The notes: generated by a model from the letters alone, not told the origin. A DNA stretch of 64,000 nucleotides from Vibrio metschnikovii CIP 69.14 (GCF_000176155.1 NZ_ACZO01000004.1:1-64000), one strand, 5' to 3'; counted from the first letter of the stretch, positions 30,135 through 40,428 are shown. Numbers and translations: made by a program.

Positions 30135-31697
30135 TTAATCTGTCGCCGCTTTTAAATCTTTTAAACGTATCCCTAACAATAAGGCCGTTAACAAATAGGC
30201 AACCGCTCCGAGTACAATCAACCAACATAAAGTCAATGCTCGTTCAGTTAAACTCCACTTGAGCCAATCGGCCATGGAATCCAACTGCCAATAAATCGCC
30301 ATGACCATCACAGCACCAGCAATAACTAAACGAGCAATAAATGCTAGCGTTTGGGTGGTCACTTTATACACGCCTTGCTGATGCAATCCGCGATAAAGTA
30401 GTGCCATATTAATGAATGCCGATAAGGCCGTCGCTGCCGCTAAACCGACATAACCAAAAGGCCAAGCAAAAATTGCATTGAAAATAATATTACTCAACAT
30501 AGCTACAATGCCATAGCGAACCGGGGTTTTAATGTCTTGTCGTGAGTAATACCCCGGCGCTAAGACCTTAATTAACATAAAGTTTAATAAGCCCGTTGAA
30601 TAAGCAAACAAAGACAGTGACGCCTGTTGAACATCATGAGCAGAAAACTCACCACGCATAAAAAGCACCATCAACATGGGTTTGGCTAACACCATCAATC
30701 CGAGCATCGCCGGAATACCCAGTAAGATGACCATTCTGACCCCCCAATCCATGGTCTGCGCAAAACCAGCTTGATGGGCATCGACATGTTTACGGGATAA
30801 AGCTGGTAAAATCACGGTTGCAATAGCGATTCCGAATAAACCAAGCGGAAATTCAAGTAAACGATCGGAATAATAAAGCCAACTGATCGAACCCGTTTGT
30901 AAGAAACTGGCAATAAAAGAGTCAAATAGCAGGTTAATTTGGCTAACAGATACCCCAAAAAGTGCTGGAATCATCAATGTACGAATTTTAACCACACCGG
31001 GATCTTTCCAAGCCCATTTCGGCCTAACTAACATACCTGCTTGGATCAAAAATGGCAGTTGGAATAGAAATTGGACTAAACCGCCCAAAAACACACCTAT
31101 TGCCAAACCGATTTCTGGTTTAGCGAGATTAGGCGAAATATACCAAGCAGATAAAATCATCATTACATTAAGAAATACCGGCGTAAAAGACGAGACGGCA
31201 AATTTTCCTAACGTGTTTAGTACCGCCCCAGAAAGCGCGACAAAGGTAATAAACCATAAATAAGGGAACGTGATTTTAAGTAATAGGCTAGCCAACTCAA
31301 ACTTTTCGGCAGCAGGACCTCCCGATAACCAATCTAAAAACCAGCCAGCGCCGAATAGCGCCGTTACGACACCGGAAAACAGTACACCGATTAAAGTCAC
31401 GATCGTCACTAACAAACCAAGAGTACCAGAGACTTTGGCAATCAACTCTCGCGTTTTCTGTTTGTCTCCCGCAGCATGGTATTCCGTTAAGACAGGAACA
31501 AAAGCTTGCGAGAAAGCCCCTTCAGCAAATAGACGGCGTAAAAAGTTGGGGATACGATTAGCAAAGAAAAACACATCGGCACTCGCTCCCGCTCCCATTA
31601 AATTGGCCACGACAATATCCCGCACCAGTCCCAATACTCGGGAAATAAAGGTCATAGTACTGACGACAATACCAGACTTGAGTAAGCGTTTACTCAC
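30135..31697 (-). CDS. murJ: Lipid II flippase MurJ (MviN)
   Basis: Flips lipid II across the inner membrane for peptidoglycan synthesis. I place the start at a GTG (31697) preceded by CGAGG with a 7-nt spacer. It gives 520 aa starting VSKRLLKSG, as in other Vibrio MurJ. Fourteen hydrophobic segments of the MOP superfamily are visible, and the conserved stretches SRVLGLVRD, FFFANRIPNFLRRLFAEGAF and GAFSQAFVPV near the N-terminus. The gene precedes ribF. Confidence 0.95.
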   Translation of the reverse strand: MSKRLLKSGIVVSTMTFISRVLGLVRDIVVANLMGAGASADVFFFANRIPNFLRRLFAEGAFSQAFVPVLTEYHAAGDKQKTRELIAKVSGTLGLLVTIVTLIGVLFSGVVTALFGAGWFLDWLSGGPAAEKFELASLLLKITFPYLWFITFVALSGAVLNTLGKFAVSSFTPVFLNVMMILSAWYISPNLAKPEIGLAIGVFLGGLVQFLFQLPFLIQAGMLVRPKWAWKDPGVVKIRTLMIPALFGVSVSQINLLFDSFIASFLQTGSISWLYYSDRLLEFPLGLFGIAIATVILPALSRKHVDAHQAGFAQTMDWGVRMVILLGIPAMLGLMVLAKPMLMVLFMRGEFSAHDVQQASLSLFAYSTGLLNFMLIKVLAPGYYSRQDIKTPVRYGIVAMLSNIIFNAIFAWPFGYVGLAAATALSAFINMALLYRGLHQQGVYKVTTQTLAFIARLVIAGAVMVMAIYWQLDSMADWLKWSLTERALTLCWLIVLGAVAYLLTALLLGIRLKDLKAATD

Positions 31698-31973
31698 AGT
31701 AACCTCGAAGAAAAAACCTGAATATAAATACAAAGAATGAGTAGAGCGCATAAGCCGCCCTTCTCGCCAACTTACCTGAACAATCACGCTCCCAAGCGAG
31801 GGTAACCACTGGATGAAGGATAATATCGCGTAATCTTAAATAAGAATGTCAGGATGAGATCAGATAAGTATTAGCATTGCCCAAAAAATACTGTTAGAAT
31901 CCACGCCATCTTAACCGTGAAAGCCTTGTGATACCAAACTTGTTTGGTTTAGACGGGTTTTTGCACAAATCAT

Positions 31974-32002
31974 TTGACATTTAAGTGCAAATAAGGGATA
32001 TT
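31974..32002 (+). promoter_or_regulatory. rpsT promoter
   Basis: A perfect -35 TTGACA (31974-31979) is followed after 17 bp by GATATT (31997-32002). It lies about 50 bp before the rpsT start. A second, weaker promoter (TAGAAT near 31894) may lie about 100 bp further up; E. coli rpsT also has two promoters. Confidence 0.65.
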
Positions 32003-32050
32003 TCCGGCCCTTAAATTGTCACCGAACTAAAGTTTTTGGGAGTTAGACCC

Positions 32051-32311
32051 TTGGCAAATAACAAATCTGCTAAGAAGCGCGCTATCCAATCTGAAAAACG
32101 TCGTCAGCACAATGCTAGCCGTCGTTCAATGATGCGCACTTATATGAAGAAAACAGTTGCTGCAATTGCTGCTGGCGACAAAGAAGCTGCAACTGCTGCG
32201 TTTGCTGTAGTTACACCAATCCTTGACCGCATGGCGACTAAAGGCCTTATTCATAAGAATAAAGCAGCTCGTCATAAGTCTCGTTTCTCTGCTGCGATTA
32301 AAGCTCTATAA
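32051..32311 (+). CDS. rpsT: 30S ribosomal protein S20
   Basis: Primary 16S-binding protein of the small subunit. I place the start at a TTG (32051) after GGGAG with an 8-nt spacer. It gives 86 aa beginning [16 protein letters not shown] (the first residue is Met in the protein). E. coli rpsT also uses UUG, where S20 represses its own translation, so the rare start is conserved. The open frame to an ATG at 32036 only adds MGVRP. A strong terminator follows. Confidence 0.96.
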   Translation: MANNKSAKKRAIQSEKRRQHNASRRSMMRTYMKKTVAAIAAGDKEAATAAFAVVTPILDRMATKGLIHKNKAARHKSRFSAAIKAL

Positions 32312-32336
32312 TAGAACTTGATATCCATCAGTGATA

Positions 32337-32362
32337 AAAAAACCGGCTAAGGCCGGTTTTTT
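32337..32362 (+). terminator. Rho-independent terminator after rpsT
   Basis: A perfect 11-bp stem (32337-32347 with 32352-32362) has loop TAAG and a T-rich descending arm. Confidence 0.93.
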
Positions 32363-32470
32363 ATTTATCTAACAACTTTGATTTTTCACTCTGTTGATCA
32401 TAACAAAATCTTTTTTGTCATGGGGGCATCGTTTTTCATTTCCATTCAATCAAAGTCGAGTAACATCCTG

Positions 32471-32767
32471 TCAGCGAGCGCAATATAAACCATGTAAAAG
32501 CTCAATCATTGCTTTTACTTCATTACTGCTCAAGGTATAAAATACCGTTTGCGCCTCTTTGCGCGTCTCAACTAAGCCATCCCGTCTTAGCCAAGCTAGG
32601 TGTTGTGACAACGCAGACTGACTCAACTCTAATTTGCTGCATAACTCACCAACGGAAAGTTCTTGATTGTGCAACAAACAAAGAATTTGTAGCCGCCTCT
32701 CATTGGCCATGGCTTTTAATAACACCACTGCCTGAGCGGAGTTTTGTTCCATTTGTTCTAGGTTCAT
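32471..32767 (-). CDS. hlyU: ArsR-family regulator HlyU
   Basis: Winged-helix transcription regulator. In V. cholerae and V. vulnificus HlyU promotes haemolysin/RTX toxin expression, largely by relieving H-NS silencing. The 98-aa protein has the ArsR core (ANERRLQILCLLHNQELSVG) and recognition helix SQSALSQHLAWLRR, followed by the beta-hairpin TVFYTL. The metal-binding ELCVCDL motif of ArsR repressors is absent; the corresponding site reads ELCSKL. Near-identity to remembered HlyU sequence supports the name. No toxin gene is in this window. Confidence 0.92.
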   Translation of the reverse strand: MNLEQMEQNSAQAVVLLKAMANERRLQILCLLHNQELSVGELCSKLELSQSALSQHLAWLRRDGLVETRKEAQTVFYTLSSNEVKAMIELLHGLYCAR

Positions 32768-33073
32768 GAGTAAGCCCCTTTAAAAATAACAACTTAAACA
32801 AACTGACCTTAACGTGCTATCCGCCACAGTAAAAGTGAAGCCATTCAGCGTACGCTCAACAACTTATTATTTTGACGATGAGTTATAACTCTTAAGAGGC
32901 AAATCAACACTGCAGTTCGTTTAAATATATTGGCGCATCCAAGATCAGAACGAGCCTGCTATAGATTGACCAATCTGACAGATAGTAATCTATTTATTAA
33001 CAATAATATACACCCAAACAAATCGAAAAAGTCCTGCATCGCGAATTAAGATAAGCGTTCCATTCACGCGTGA
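32768..33073. other. Gene-free region between hlyU and nhaR
   Basis: This 306-bp AT-rich stretch must contain the hlyU promoter on the minus strand. I see an inverted repeat (ATAGATT near 32960 and its complement AATCTAT near 32987) but no clear terminator for nhaR, no RNA gene and no plausible small ORF. Confidence 0.4.
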
Positions 33074-33964
33074 TTATTTAAAAAAATGACTAAAATCAGC
33101 ATCACAGACACTCTTCACTGCGGGGTGTTGAATCATTCTTTCCGCAAAAATCACGTAATATTCTTCTTTAATTTCTTCTAAACGACTCAGTAAATGTAAA
33201 GGACCTTCCTGCTCCATCTCTGAACGTAATAAAAGCGGAGCCATAAAAATCACATCCGGATGATACAAAGCAAATGCCTTCATTAAAGCCGCATCATCAA
33301 ACTCTCCCAGAATATTCGGCTGCATACCTTGACGATCAAACCACTGCCTCACTTTACGTCCCATCGCCGTACGTCCTCCGGGAAGCAACAGTTTACGCTG
33401 AGTGAGTACGGCAGGATATTGGCCACGCTCTACCGCTCCACTGGAGAAAAACCCCATGTGGCTTTCACCTAATTTTTTGCTGAATAAACCAGGGCTCTGA
33501 CTCGAATCAACCGGACAATCGGAAAGGATCATATCCAATTTATGCTGAGATAATTGTTCCAGCAGTAACTCGTGGGTCGATTCAAAACAACGCAAATGAA
33601 TTCGATTGTCTTCCGGTACGGTGCTCATCAAAATTTTACTGACTAAACGTTTAGAAAGCGCATCAGCAACCCCGACATCGAAGAGCACATTGGATCGCTG
33701 GCTATAATTAACAATATCAAGCATCTCATAGCTGAGTCCAAACATCCGATCAGCGTATTTAAACACCAACTGCCCCAACTCGGTTGGCTCTATACTGCGA
33801 CCATTACGCTTAGTTAACTTCCCCGCTAACCTATCTTCTAGCGCTTTTATTTGCCCCGTTACAGTTTGGGGAGTAAGAAAAAGTGCATCAGCCGCTTTAG
33901 TAACCGAGCCTTGCTTACAGACCATCCAAAAATAGTAGAGATGATTATAATTAAGATGTGACAT
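33074..33964 (-). CDS. nhaR: LysR-family regulator NhaR
   Basis: Transcription activator that in E. coli responds to Na+ and controls nhaA, and also biofilm polysaccharide genes. The ATG at 33964 gives 296 aa starting [13 protein letters not shown]. An upstream TTG adds five residues only. It has an N-terminal winged HTH ([22 protein letters not shown]) and a C-terminal effector domain with [24 protein letters not shown], nearly as in E. coli. The gene is next to rpsT in enterics too. No nhaA lies here, so its antiporter target is elsewhere. Confidence 0.95.
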   Translation of the reverse strand: MSHLNYNHLYYFWMVCKQGSVTKAADALFLTPQTVTGQIKALEDRLAGKLTKRNGRSIEPTELGQLVFKYADRMFGLSYEMLDIVNYSQRSNVLFDVGVADALSKRLVSKILMSTVPEDNRIHLRCFESTHELLLEQLSQHKLDMILSDCPVDSSQSPGLFSKKLGESHMGFFSSGAVERGQYPAVLTQRKLLLPGGRTAMGRKVRQWFDRQGMQPNILGEFDDAALMKAFALYHPDVIFMAPLLLRSEMEQEGPLHLLSRLEEIKEEYYVIFAERMIQHPAVKSVCDADFSHFFK

Positions 33965-34324
33965 GGCGTACTCAATCAATATATGGTGCGTCTGTTATAA
34001 CAAACTCAGCTCTTACCAGCAAACACTTCGGTTTAACCGAAACATTTACTAAAACATTCTTCATTTTAACGAATTAAAAAAAACAAACCGTCATCGTTCA
34101 GACATAAAGAGCATCATTTTCTCGACGAAAACACATCCAGATACAAATTCAAAAACTCAATAATATTATCTAGTTAATAAAGAAATAAGACCTTAAAATC
34201 CATCATATTAACCAAACACTGACTTAACCCCTCCTTTGTAATATTACTGAAATATTTGTCATCTAACATCGCGGGCAGATTCAACAACAGACCTCAAATA
34301 CTTATCCGGTCAATGGAGAACCCC
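33965..34324. other. Gene-free region before nptA
   Basis: These 360 bp between divergent nhaR and nptA are AT-rich. I see a weak Pho-box-like direct repeat, CCGTCAT (34088-34094), 4 bp, CAGACAT (34099-34105), about 220 bp before the nptA start. No firm -35/-10 pair or RNA gene is evident. Confidence 0.35.
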
Positions 34325-35473
34325 ATGATAAACCAAGCGACATCCACAGCGGTGCCAAGCTTAGCAATGACACGTTGGCTACGCTGGATTAACTTGGCAC
34401 TGATGCTCTATCTATTGTTACTCGCCGTAGCAATGGTCGGCAGCGGATTTAAATGGTCAACGGGAGAGCATGCCAAAGCGCTCTTTGCCTTTGCCGCTCA
34501 CCCTATCGCCGGTTTAATGATTGGCTTAGTCGCCACAGCCTTAATTCAATCATCCAGTACCGTCACCTCAATTATTGTCGGTTTAGTCGCGGGAGGGTTA
34601 CCCGTTGAGATTGCCATTCCGATGGTCATGGGTGCCAATATTGGTACAACCGTCACCAACACACTGGTTAGCTTAGGCCATGTTCACTGTAAGCATGAGT
34701 TTAAACGAGCATTTGCTAGCGCAACCATTCATGATTTTTTCAATTTGCTCGCCGTACTTATTTTCTTACCTTTAGAGATGATGTTTGGGATTTTCGAAAA
34801 AATCTCTTATTGGCTAGTATCTCCTCTTATGTCAACGGGTGATATGAGCGTCAAAGGCCTCGATTTTATTGGTCCAGTGACTAAACCTATCGTTAATGGG
34901 CTGCAAGACCAGCTTAGCGTATTCGGTAATGTCTGGGGCGGGGTTAGCATGATTGTACTCGGGATCAGTATTATTTTTGTCGCGATACTGATGATGGGTA
35001 AATTAATGAAAAAACTGATGGTCGGCCCCGCTCGCGATATTTTGAAAAGCGCGATAGGCAAAGGTCCTTTACATGGTATCGCTTCAGGTACCGTCGTTAC
35101 GGTTTTGGTCCAATCATCCACCACCACGACAACCTTGATCGTACCTTTGGTTGGCTCAGGAGTGTTAAAAGTTCGTGATGTTTATCCTTTCACCCTTGGG
35201 GCCAACATCGGAACTTGTATTACGGCGCTCCTAGCCGCAACCGCGGTCTCTGGTGAATTTGCGGTCTTTGCCTTACAAATTGCTTTAGTGCATTTGGTGT
35301 TTAATATCAGTGCAACACTCTTAATCTTTGGCATTCCATTTTTACGTGAGCTTCCACTGAAAGGAGCAGATTGGATTTCAGACCGTGCGGTAAAGAATAA
35401 AGCTTCGGTTGCACTCTATTTATTCATGGTCTTTGTTCTTCTTCCTGGATCGGTTCTCACACTGACAACCTAG
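34325..35473 (+). CDS. nptA: Sodium-dependent inorganic phosphate transporter NptA
   Basis: Na+/Pi cotransporter of the SLC34 type. The ATG at 34325 follows GGAG with a 7-nt spacer and gives 382 aa; upstream in-frame starts lack such a site. The two inverted PF02690 repeats are clear. Each has a QSSS/T signature (QSSSTVTSIIVGLVAGG about 78; QSSTTTTTLIVPLVGSG about 260) and GANIGT (about 101 and 293). Eight or more membrane segments are present. V. cholerae NptA is the characterised relative. A terminator follows. Confidence 0.94.
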   Translation: MINQATSTAVPSLAMTRWLRWINLALMLYLLLLAVAMVGSGFKWSTGEHAKALFAFAAHPIAGLMIGLVATALIQSSSTVTSIIVGLVAGGLPVEIAIPMVMGANIGTTVTNTLVSLGHVHCKHEFKRAFASATIHDFFNLLAVLIFLPLEMMFGIFEKISYWLVSPLMSTGDMSVKGLDFIGPVTKPIVNGLQDQLSVFGNVWGGVSMIVLGISIIFVAILMMGKLMKKLMVGPARDILKSAIGKGPLHGIASGTVVTVLVQSSTTTTTLIVPLVGSGVLKVRDVYPFTLGANIGTCITALLAATAVSGEFAVFALQIALVHLVFNISATLLIFGIPFLRELPLKGADWISDRAVKNKASVALYLFMVFVLLPGSVLTLTT

Positions 35474-35501
35474 TCCTTAGCGTTATCGACTACGCCAAAA
35501 C

Positions 35502-35539
35502 AACAAAGCCGCCAAAGCATAGTGCTTGGCGGCTTTGTT
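35502..35539. terminator. Bidirectional terminator, nptA/thyA
   Basis: A 14-bp perfect stem plus 3 further pairs across a one-base bulge (35502-35519 with 35523-35539) has loop TAG. It is flanked by T-rich sequence on both strands, between the converging nptA and thyA genes. Confidence 0.88.
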
Positions 35540-35659
35540 ATTATTCATCGACTCATGTTTCAATCAACGCTTCACCAAGACTCACCACGCTTATCTTTAG
35601 TGATCGTCTTTCTCGGCGTTGGCTCTTATCTCACGCTACACATAGATAAGAACCCACCA

Positions 35660-36511
35660 CTAGACTGAGAAAGGATATTGAATCGGATCATGATGCTGAT
35701 AATCGGTCACCGAGAAATCATCAAGGGTTACCCATGTTTCTAAATCTTCCAGTGAACGAATCTCTGGATTAATGTGGAACTGGGCAGCCGGTAATGGGTG
35801 ACGCTTTAATTGAACATCACGCATTAATTCCAGTTGGTCTTCATAAATGTGCGCGTTAACAATTTTATGGTAAGCCAAGCCCGGTTTTTTACCGGTAATT
35901 TGCGCCATAACTGCCAAAAAAACATACACTTGAACCATGTTAAAATTCAGTCCAAGCGGGACATCACACGATCGTTGAGTGCTGTTTAGATAGAGTGTAT
36001 CGCCCAACAAAGAAAAGTGATGACTATACATACACGGCCGCAAACAGCCCATGTGAAACTCACCCGGATTGTAAAAATTGAGAATTTCTCCTCTATCGTC
36101 AATACCGCGCGTTAAGTCATCAACAATTTTTTTCAGTTGGTCAATATGGCCACCATCGGGTTTAGTCCATGCTCGCCCTTGAACGCCATAAACTCGCCCC
36201 ATATCATCTTCACCTTGACGATAAGGATTAGCGAGCCAAGCCGCGTTCATATTCGCATTCGCATCCCATGTTTTGGTACCTAGCTGACGAAAATCTGCGG
36301 CACTGTCATAGCCACGAATATAGCCAAGCAACTCAGCAACCGCTGATTTCCAAAAACTCTTTCGTGTCGTGACTAAGGGAAACTGATTATTTGCGACATC
36401 ATAAGTGAGATCGGCATTAATCACGGTCAGACAGCGTTTACCGGTTCGTTCGTTCTCAACCCAGATGCCTTGATCAACAATTCTCTGGCAAAGGTCTAAA
36501 TACTGCTTCAC
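35660..36511 (-). CDS. thyA: Thymidylate synthase (variant Vibrio-type ThyA)
   Basis: Methylates dUMP to dTMP with methylene-tetrahydrofolate. The 283-aa protein is longer than E. coli ThyA (264). The active-site Cys is in [10 protein letters not shown]. Most ThyA proteins have PCHxxxQFYV here, so the His after Cys is Met. Downstream [12 protein letters not shown] replaces RSxDxxLGxPFN. This divergent form is shared with V. cholerae. The ATG overlaps the lgt stop by 4 nt (ATGA), which indicates translational coupling with lgt. Confidence 0.93.
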   Translation of the reverse strand: MKQYLDLCQRIVDQGIWVENERTGKRCLTVINADLTYDVANNQFPLVTTRKSFWKSAVAELLGYIRGYDSAADFRQLGTKTWDANANMNAAWLANPYRQGEDDMGRVYGVQGRAWTKPDGGHIDQLKKIVDDLTRGIDDRGEILNFYNPGEFHMGCLRPCMYSHHFSLLGDTLYLNSTQRSCDVPLGLNFNMVQVYVFLAVMAQITGKKPGLAYHKIVNAHIYEDQLELMRDVQLKRHPLPAAQFHINPEIRSLEDLETWVTLDDFSVTDYQHHDPIQYPFSV

Positions 36512-37335
36512 TTTACAACCTTACTTTTTTGCGGACTATCTTGATACATTTGGCGTTGATACGCCCATACCATTAATATCATTCCGAAGATAATCATCGG
36601 CGTAGATAGAATTTGTCCCATGGAGATCACATCACCAAACAAACCGAGTTGCACATCCGGTTCGCGAACAAACTCGACAAGGAAACGGAATGTACCATAT
36701 CCGATCAAAAATAGCCCAGAAACGGCGCCTAGAGGACGCGGCTTTTTGATAAACCAATTTAAAATAAAAAACAGTACAATCCCTTCTAAAACCAATTCAT
36801 AAAGTTGCGATGGATGGCGCGGTAATGGCCCCCCATTCGGGAAAACAAACGCCCAAGGAACATCGGTCACTCTTCCCCACAGTTCAGAGTTCATGAAGTT
36901 ACCGAGCCTCCCCATGCCTAAACCGAACGGCACTAAAGGAGCGACAAAATCAGCAACACCAAAAAAAGTACGTTGCTGACGACGAGCGTACCAGAACATC
37001 GCCGTTATCACGCCCAGTAAACCACCGTGGAAAGACATTCCACCAGTCCATACTTTAAACAGATACAAGGGATCGGCTAAGAAAAGTTCAAAGTTATAGA
37101 AAAGAACATAACCAACTCGTCCTCCAATCACGACCCCTAAAAAGCCAGCAAAAAGCAAATCTGAAACCTGCTCACGCGTCCAACCGCTGCCTGGCTTATC
37201 GGCTCGACGATTAGCTAACCACATCGCAAATAAGAAGCCAAATAAATACATCATTCCGTACCAGCGCACAGAAAGTGGACCGATAGAAAACAACACCGGA
37301 TCAATATTAGGAAAAGTAAGATAGCCTTGAGACAT
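36508..37335 (-). CDS. lgt: Prolipoprotein diacylglyceryl transferase
   Basis: Inner-membrane enzyme that attaches diacylglycerol to the lipobox Cys of prolipoproteins, the step before LspA. The 275-aa protein has seven hydrophobic segments. Family motifs are [25 protein letters not shown] (the Lgt signature) and HPSQLYE. It overlaps thyA by 4 nt, the usual lgt-thyA pair of gammaproteobacteria. Confidence 0.97.
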   Translation of the reverse strand: MSQGYLTFPNIDPVLFSIGPLSVRWYGMMYLFGFLFAMWLANRRADKPGSGWTREQVSDLLFAGFLGVVIGGRVGYVLFYNFELFLADPLYLFKVWTGGMSFHGGLLGVITAMFWYARRQQRTFFGVADFVAPLVPFGLGMGRLGNFMNSELWGRVTDVPWAFVFPNGGPLPRHPSQLYELVLEGIVLFFILNWFIKKPRPLGAVSGLFLIGYGTFRFLVEFVREPDVQLGLFGDVISMGQILSTPMIIFGMILMVWAYQRQMYQDSPQKSKVVK

Positions 37336-37365
37336 AAAGTAACGTTCTCTGTCTTAGATAAAAAG

Positions 37366-38163
37366 TTATTGCAACAACATCGTTATTGCTACGAGCATCA
37401 GGAAAAAAGCAAAAAAACGTTTTAACGTGACCGTCGGTAATCGTGACGCTAATTTTGCTCCGATCCGAGTAGTCAAGATTGAGGTGGAAGCAATGGCTAA
37501 TAATGCAGGAAGATACACATAACCTAAGCTGTACTCAGGTAAGTTTTCGACTCGATAACCATGCAAAATAAAACCTAACATACCAGAAATGGCAATCACC
37601 AAACCACACACCGCCGATGAACCCACTGCTTTGCGCATCTCAACGCCGTGGTGATTGAGGAAAGGCACAGTCAATGATCCGCCGCCAATTCCCGCTAACG
37701 TAGAAATAATCCCGATCCCATTCCCTGATAATAACGTCACTATTGCTCCCGGCATCGGCCGTGTTGAACGGGCTTGCATCGAAGAACGCACCATCTGCAG
37801 CGCGAGAGCTAAAACGATAACACCAAATACTTTAGGTAGATAATGGCTCGGTATCCACTCGGCAACCACTGAGCCTAAAAAACCACCAGTAAGCACGCCC
37901 GGCAGCAGCCATTTAACAACAAATAAATCGATATTACCCAATTTAAGATGATTCAACGCAGAGGAAATAGAGGTGATGATGATCGTCGCTAAAGAGGTCG
38001 CCAGAGCAATATGCATAACAATCTCTGGATTAATACCCATTTTCGGTAACAAAAACAGCAGGGCAGGAACCACTAATAGCCCACCACCAATGCCCAATAA
38101 ACCAGCCAACAATCCAACGACAGAACCTAATATAATTAGCAGAAGAATGAACTCAATACCCAC
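37366..38163 (-). CDS. TSUP (TauE/SafE) family membrane permease
   Basis: A 265-aa membrane protein with about eight hydrophobic segments. The two internal repeats typical of the TSUP family are visible: LLAGLLGIGGGLLVVPALLFLL near the N-terminus and ISTLAGIGGGSLTVPFLNHHG in the second half. Relatives export sulfite, sulfoacetate or other small sulfur or organic anions, and the substrate here cannot be told. It starts 17 nt after the ptsP stop and precedes lgt by 30 nt, so it is probably in the rppH-ptsP operon. Confidence 0.87.
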   Translation of the reverse strand: MGIEFILLLIILGSVVGLLAGLLGIGGGLLVVPALLFLLPKMGINPEIVMHIALATSLATIIITSISSALNHLKLGNIDLFVVKWLLPGVLTGGFLGSVVAEWIPSHYLPKVFGVIVLALALQMVRSSMQARSTRPMPGAIVTLLSGNGIGIISTLAGIGGGSLTVPFLNHHGVEMRKAVGSSAVCGLVIAISGMLGFILHGYRVENLPEYSLGYVYLPALLAIASTSILTTRIGAKLASRLPTVTLKRFFAFFLMLVAITMLLQ

Positions 38164-38180
38164 AGTGGCGTCCTATTTGT

Positions 38181-40427
38181 TTATTTTTTACCAGCCCGCA
38201 CAAATCCAGCGAAGCCTTTCGTTTCAAAATGGGTGAGCATCATATTATAAATGTCATGACCATACGATTGCATCAAGGCTTTATCAGCCAATAACTGTAA
38301 TTCACGCCTTGCCGAATGGCGAACCAAATACTTTACTTTAGCCACATTCGATGCGTTCATACTCAGAGTTGAGTAGCCTAAACCGATGAGTAATAAAGCA
38401 CCAAAAGGATCCCCCGCTAGCTCACCACAGACACAGACAGGTAAAGAATACTGCTGACAGGTTTGCGAAATTTGTTTCAATGCCATAATCACTGCAGGAT
38501 GCATTGAATCATAGACATCAGAAACGTGAGTATTGTTCCTATCAACCGCTAAAAGATACTGCGTTAAATCGTTGGTTCCTACTGAAATAAAATCGACTTT
38601 CTTAGCAATCAATGGCAATAGATAGAGCATGGAAGGCACTTCAAGCATAATACCGATTTTAGGTCTGACAATGCTGGCATCGACTTTGATCGATTCTTGA
38701 TAGGCTTGCTCGATAAATCGCCTCGCATCATCAAGCTCTTTTACCCCAGAAATCATCGGCAACAAAATACGCAAATTATCATGGCCACTACTGGCTCGCA
38801 GCATCGCTCGTAATTGAATTAAGAAAATATCGGGGTGATCTAAAGTAAAACGAATACCACGCCAGCCTAAAAATGGATTATCTTCATCAATGGGTAAATA
38901 AGGAAGCGGTTTATCACCACCAATATCTAAGGTCCGCATCACGACGGGCTGCTCGGGATAGCCTTCAAGGACCGCTCGATATTGCTGAATTTGCTCTTCT
39001 TCAGAAGGTAAACGCTGTTGAAGTAAAAAAGAAATTTCGGTGCGATAGAGCCCGATACCATCAATGCCTTGGTTAATGGCAATATTCGTATCAGCGCTTA
39101 ACCCCGCATTTAATAGTAACTCAATCTGCACACCATCTTCGGTTAATGCGGGCTCTAAAATGGCCTCATTGACCATTTGTGCCAATTGTCGCTCTTCATA
39201 AGCCAGCGCACGATATTCAGCGAGAATAGGCTTACTAGGAGAAAGATATAACTTACCACTGTAACCATCAACAATCGCTTTTTTGCCATTCACTTGCTTT
39301 AAGTTCAGTGACACACCCATCACCGCTGGAATACCCAACGCGCGAGATAAAATGGCGGCATGTGAATTGGCTGCCCCCTCTAAAGAGACCACGGCCAATA
39401 ACTTATCTTTTGGTAACCCCGCCAGTATCGATGCGGTTAGCTCTCGCACCACTAAGATAATCGGTTTATCTAACTGCTGCTGTTCATGTTCTGTATTGTA
39501 AAGAAAATAGAGTAACCGCTGCCCCAGTTCACGTATGTCTTGTGAACGCTCACGCAAATAAGCATCGGACATACGAGCAAAGCGGTTGGAATAGCTTTCG
39601 ACAACTTGGCGCACCGCCCAGTCAGCGCGATCACCTTTCAGAACTTGCGCTTTCAGATCATTACGCAACATCGGATCATTGAGTAAGTGGGTAAATAAAT
39701 CGAAAATCGCCAGCGCTTCTTTATTGATATCGTTATCAAGCTTTTTACGTAACTTACGAAAATCATTCAACGCATTTTCAATTGCCCGCGTTAACCAAGC
39801 TTGTTCTCTCTCTTTATCTAAGGTTGAGGCGGGAGAGACGTCTGTTAACTGCGGTTGAGAGTCATCCCACCATAACTCACCAATCGCGACTCCCGTTGAA
39901 GCAGCGATGCCACTGACAGACTGTTGTTTCTTAGATAACAGCCAGTGTCCTTGCGTTTGTGAGTGGGCAATGATCACCGCTAACTGAGCCGCCAGCGTCA
40001 CCAAGAAAGAGACTTCCATCTCGCTAAACAGACGGGGCGATTTTTGCTGTACCACCAAAACTCCCAACACTTGTTTACGATAAATGATGGGCGTACCAAG
40101 AAAAGAGTGATAAACCTCCTCTCCCAGTTGTTTAAAATATTTAAAATTAGGATGTTGTGACGCTTTAGCAAGGTTAATCGGCTCAGCGGTGCGTTTGACT
40201 AAACCCACTAAGCCTTCATCAAAGCCAATATGAATTTTATCGCCTTTGAATTTTAACCCTTGCGTCGCCATTAACTCGAGGCGAGACATCTCTTCATTTG
40301 CTAAGTAGACCGTACAACACTCGGTGCTCATCGCTATGCACGTCTGTTTGACAAAAATATCCAATGCTTGATAAACATCTTCCACTTTTGATACTTGTTC
40401 AACAATATCCCTTAGCTGAGAGAGCAT
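38181..40427 (-). CDS. ptsP: PEP-protein phosphotransferase of the nitrogen PTS (EI-Ntr)
   Basis: Phosphorylates NPr in the regulatory nitrogen phosphotransferase chain. The 748-aa protein matches E. coli PtsP in length. It has an N-terminal GAF domain (about 1-150) that senses the nitrogen signal, the EI swivelling domain with phospho-acceptor His in GAANSHAAILSRALGIPAVMG (about residue 355), and the C-terminal PEP-binding barrel with MRTLDIGGDKPLPYL and ELAGDP. It lies 1 nt after rppH, as in E. coli, so the two are cotranscribed. Confidence 0.97.
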   Translation of the reverse strand: MLSQLRDIVEQVSKVEDVYQALDIFVKQTCIAMSTECCTVYLANEEMSRLELMATQGLKFKGDKIHIGFDEGLVGLVKRTAEPINLAKASQHPNFKYFKQLGEEVYHSFLGTPIIYRKQVLGVLVVQQKSPRLFSEMEVSFLVTLAAQLAVIIAHSQTQGHWLLSKKQQSVSGIAASTGVAIGELWWDDSQPQLTDVSPASTLDKEREQAWLTRAIENALNDFRKLRKKLDNDINKEALAIFDLFTHLLNDPMLRNDLKAQVLKGDRADWAVRQVVESYSNRFARMSDAYLRERSQDIRELGQRLLYFLYNTEHEQQQLDKPIILVVRELTASILAGLPKDKLLAVVSLEGAANSHAAILSRALGIPAVMGVSLNLKQVNGKKAIVDGYSGKLYLSPSKPILAEYRALAYEERQLAQMVNEAILEPALTEDGVQIELLLNAGLSADTNIAINQGIDGIGLYRTEISFLLQQRLPSEEEQIQQYRAVLEGYPEQPVVMRTLDIGGDKPLPYLPIDEDNPFLGWRGIRFTLDHPDIFLIQLRAMLRASSGHDNLRILLPMISGVKELDDARRFIEQAYQESIKVDASIVRPKIGIMLEVPSMLYLLPLIAKKVDFISVGTNDLTQYLLAVDRNNTHVSDVYDSMHPAVIMALKQISQTCQQYSLPVCVCGELAGDPFGALLLIGLGYSTLSMNASNVAKVKYLVRHSARRELQLLADKALMQSYGHDIYNMMLTHFETKGFAGFVRAGKK

Positions 40428-40428
40428 G

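Noticed and set aside
31270..31740. 156-codon frame antisense to murJ
   Set aside because: Lies wholly opposite the conserved MurJ coding sequence and shows no protein family features.
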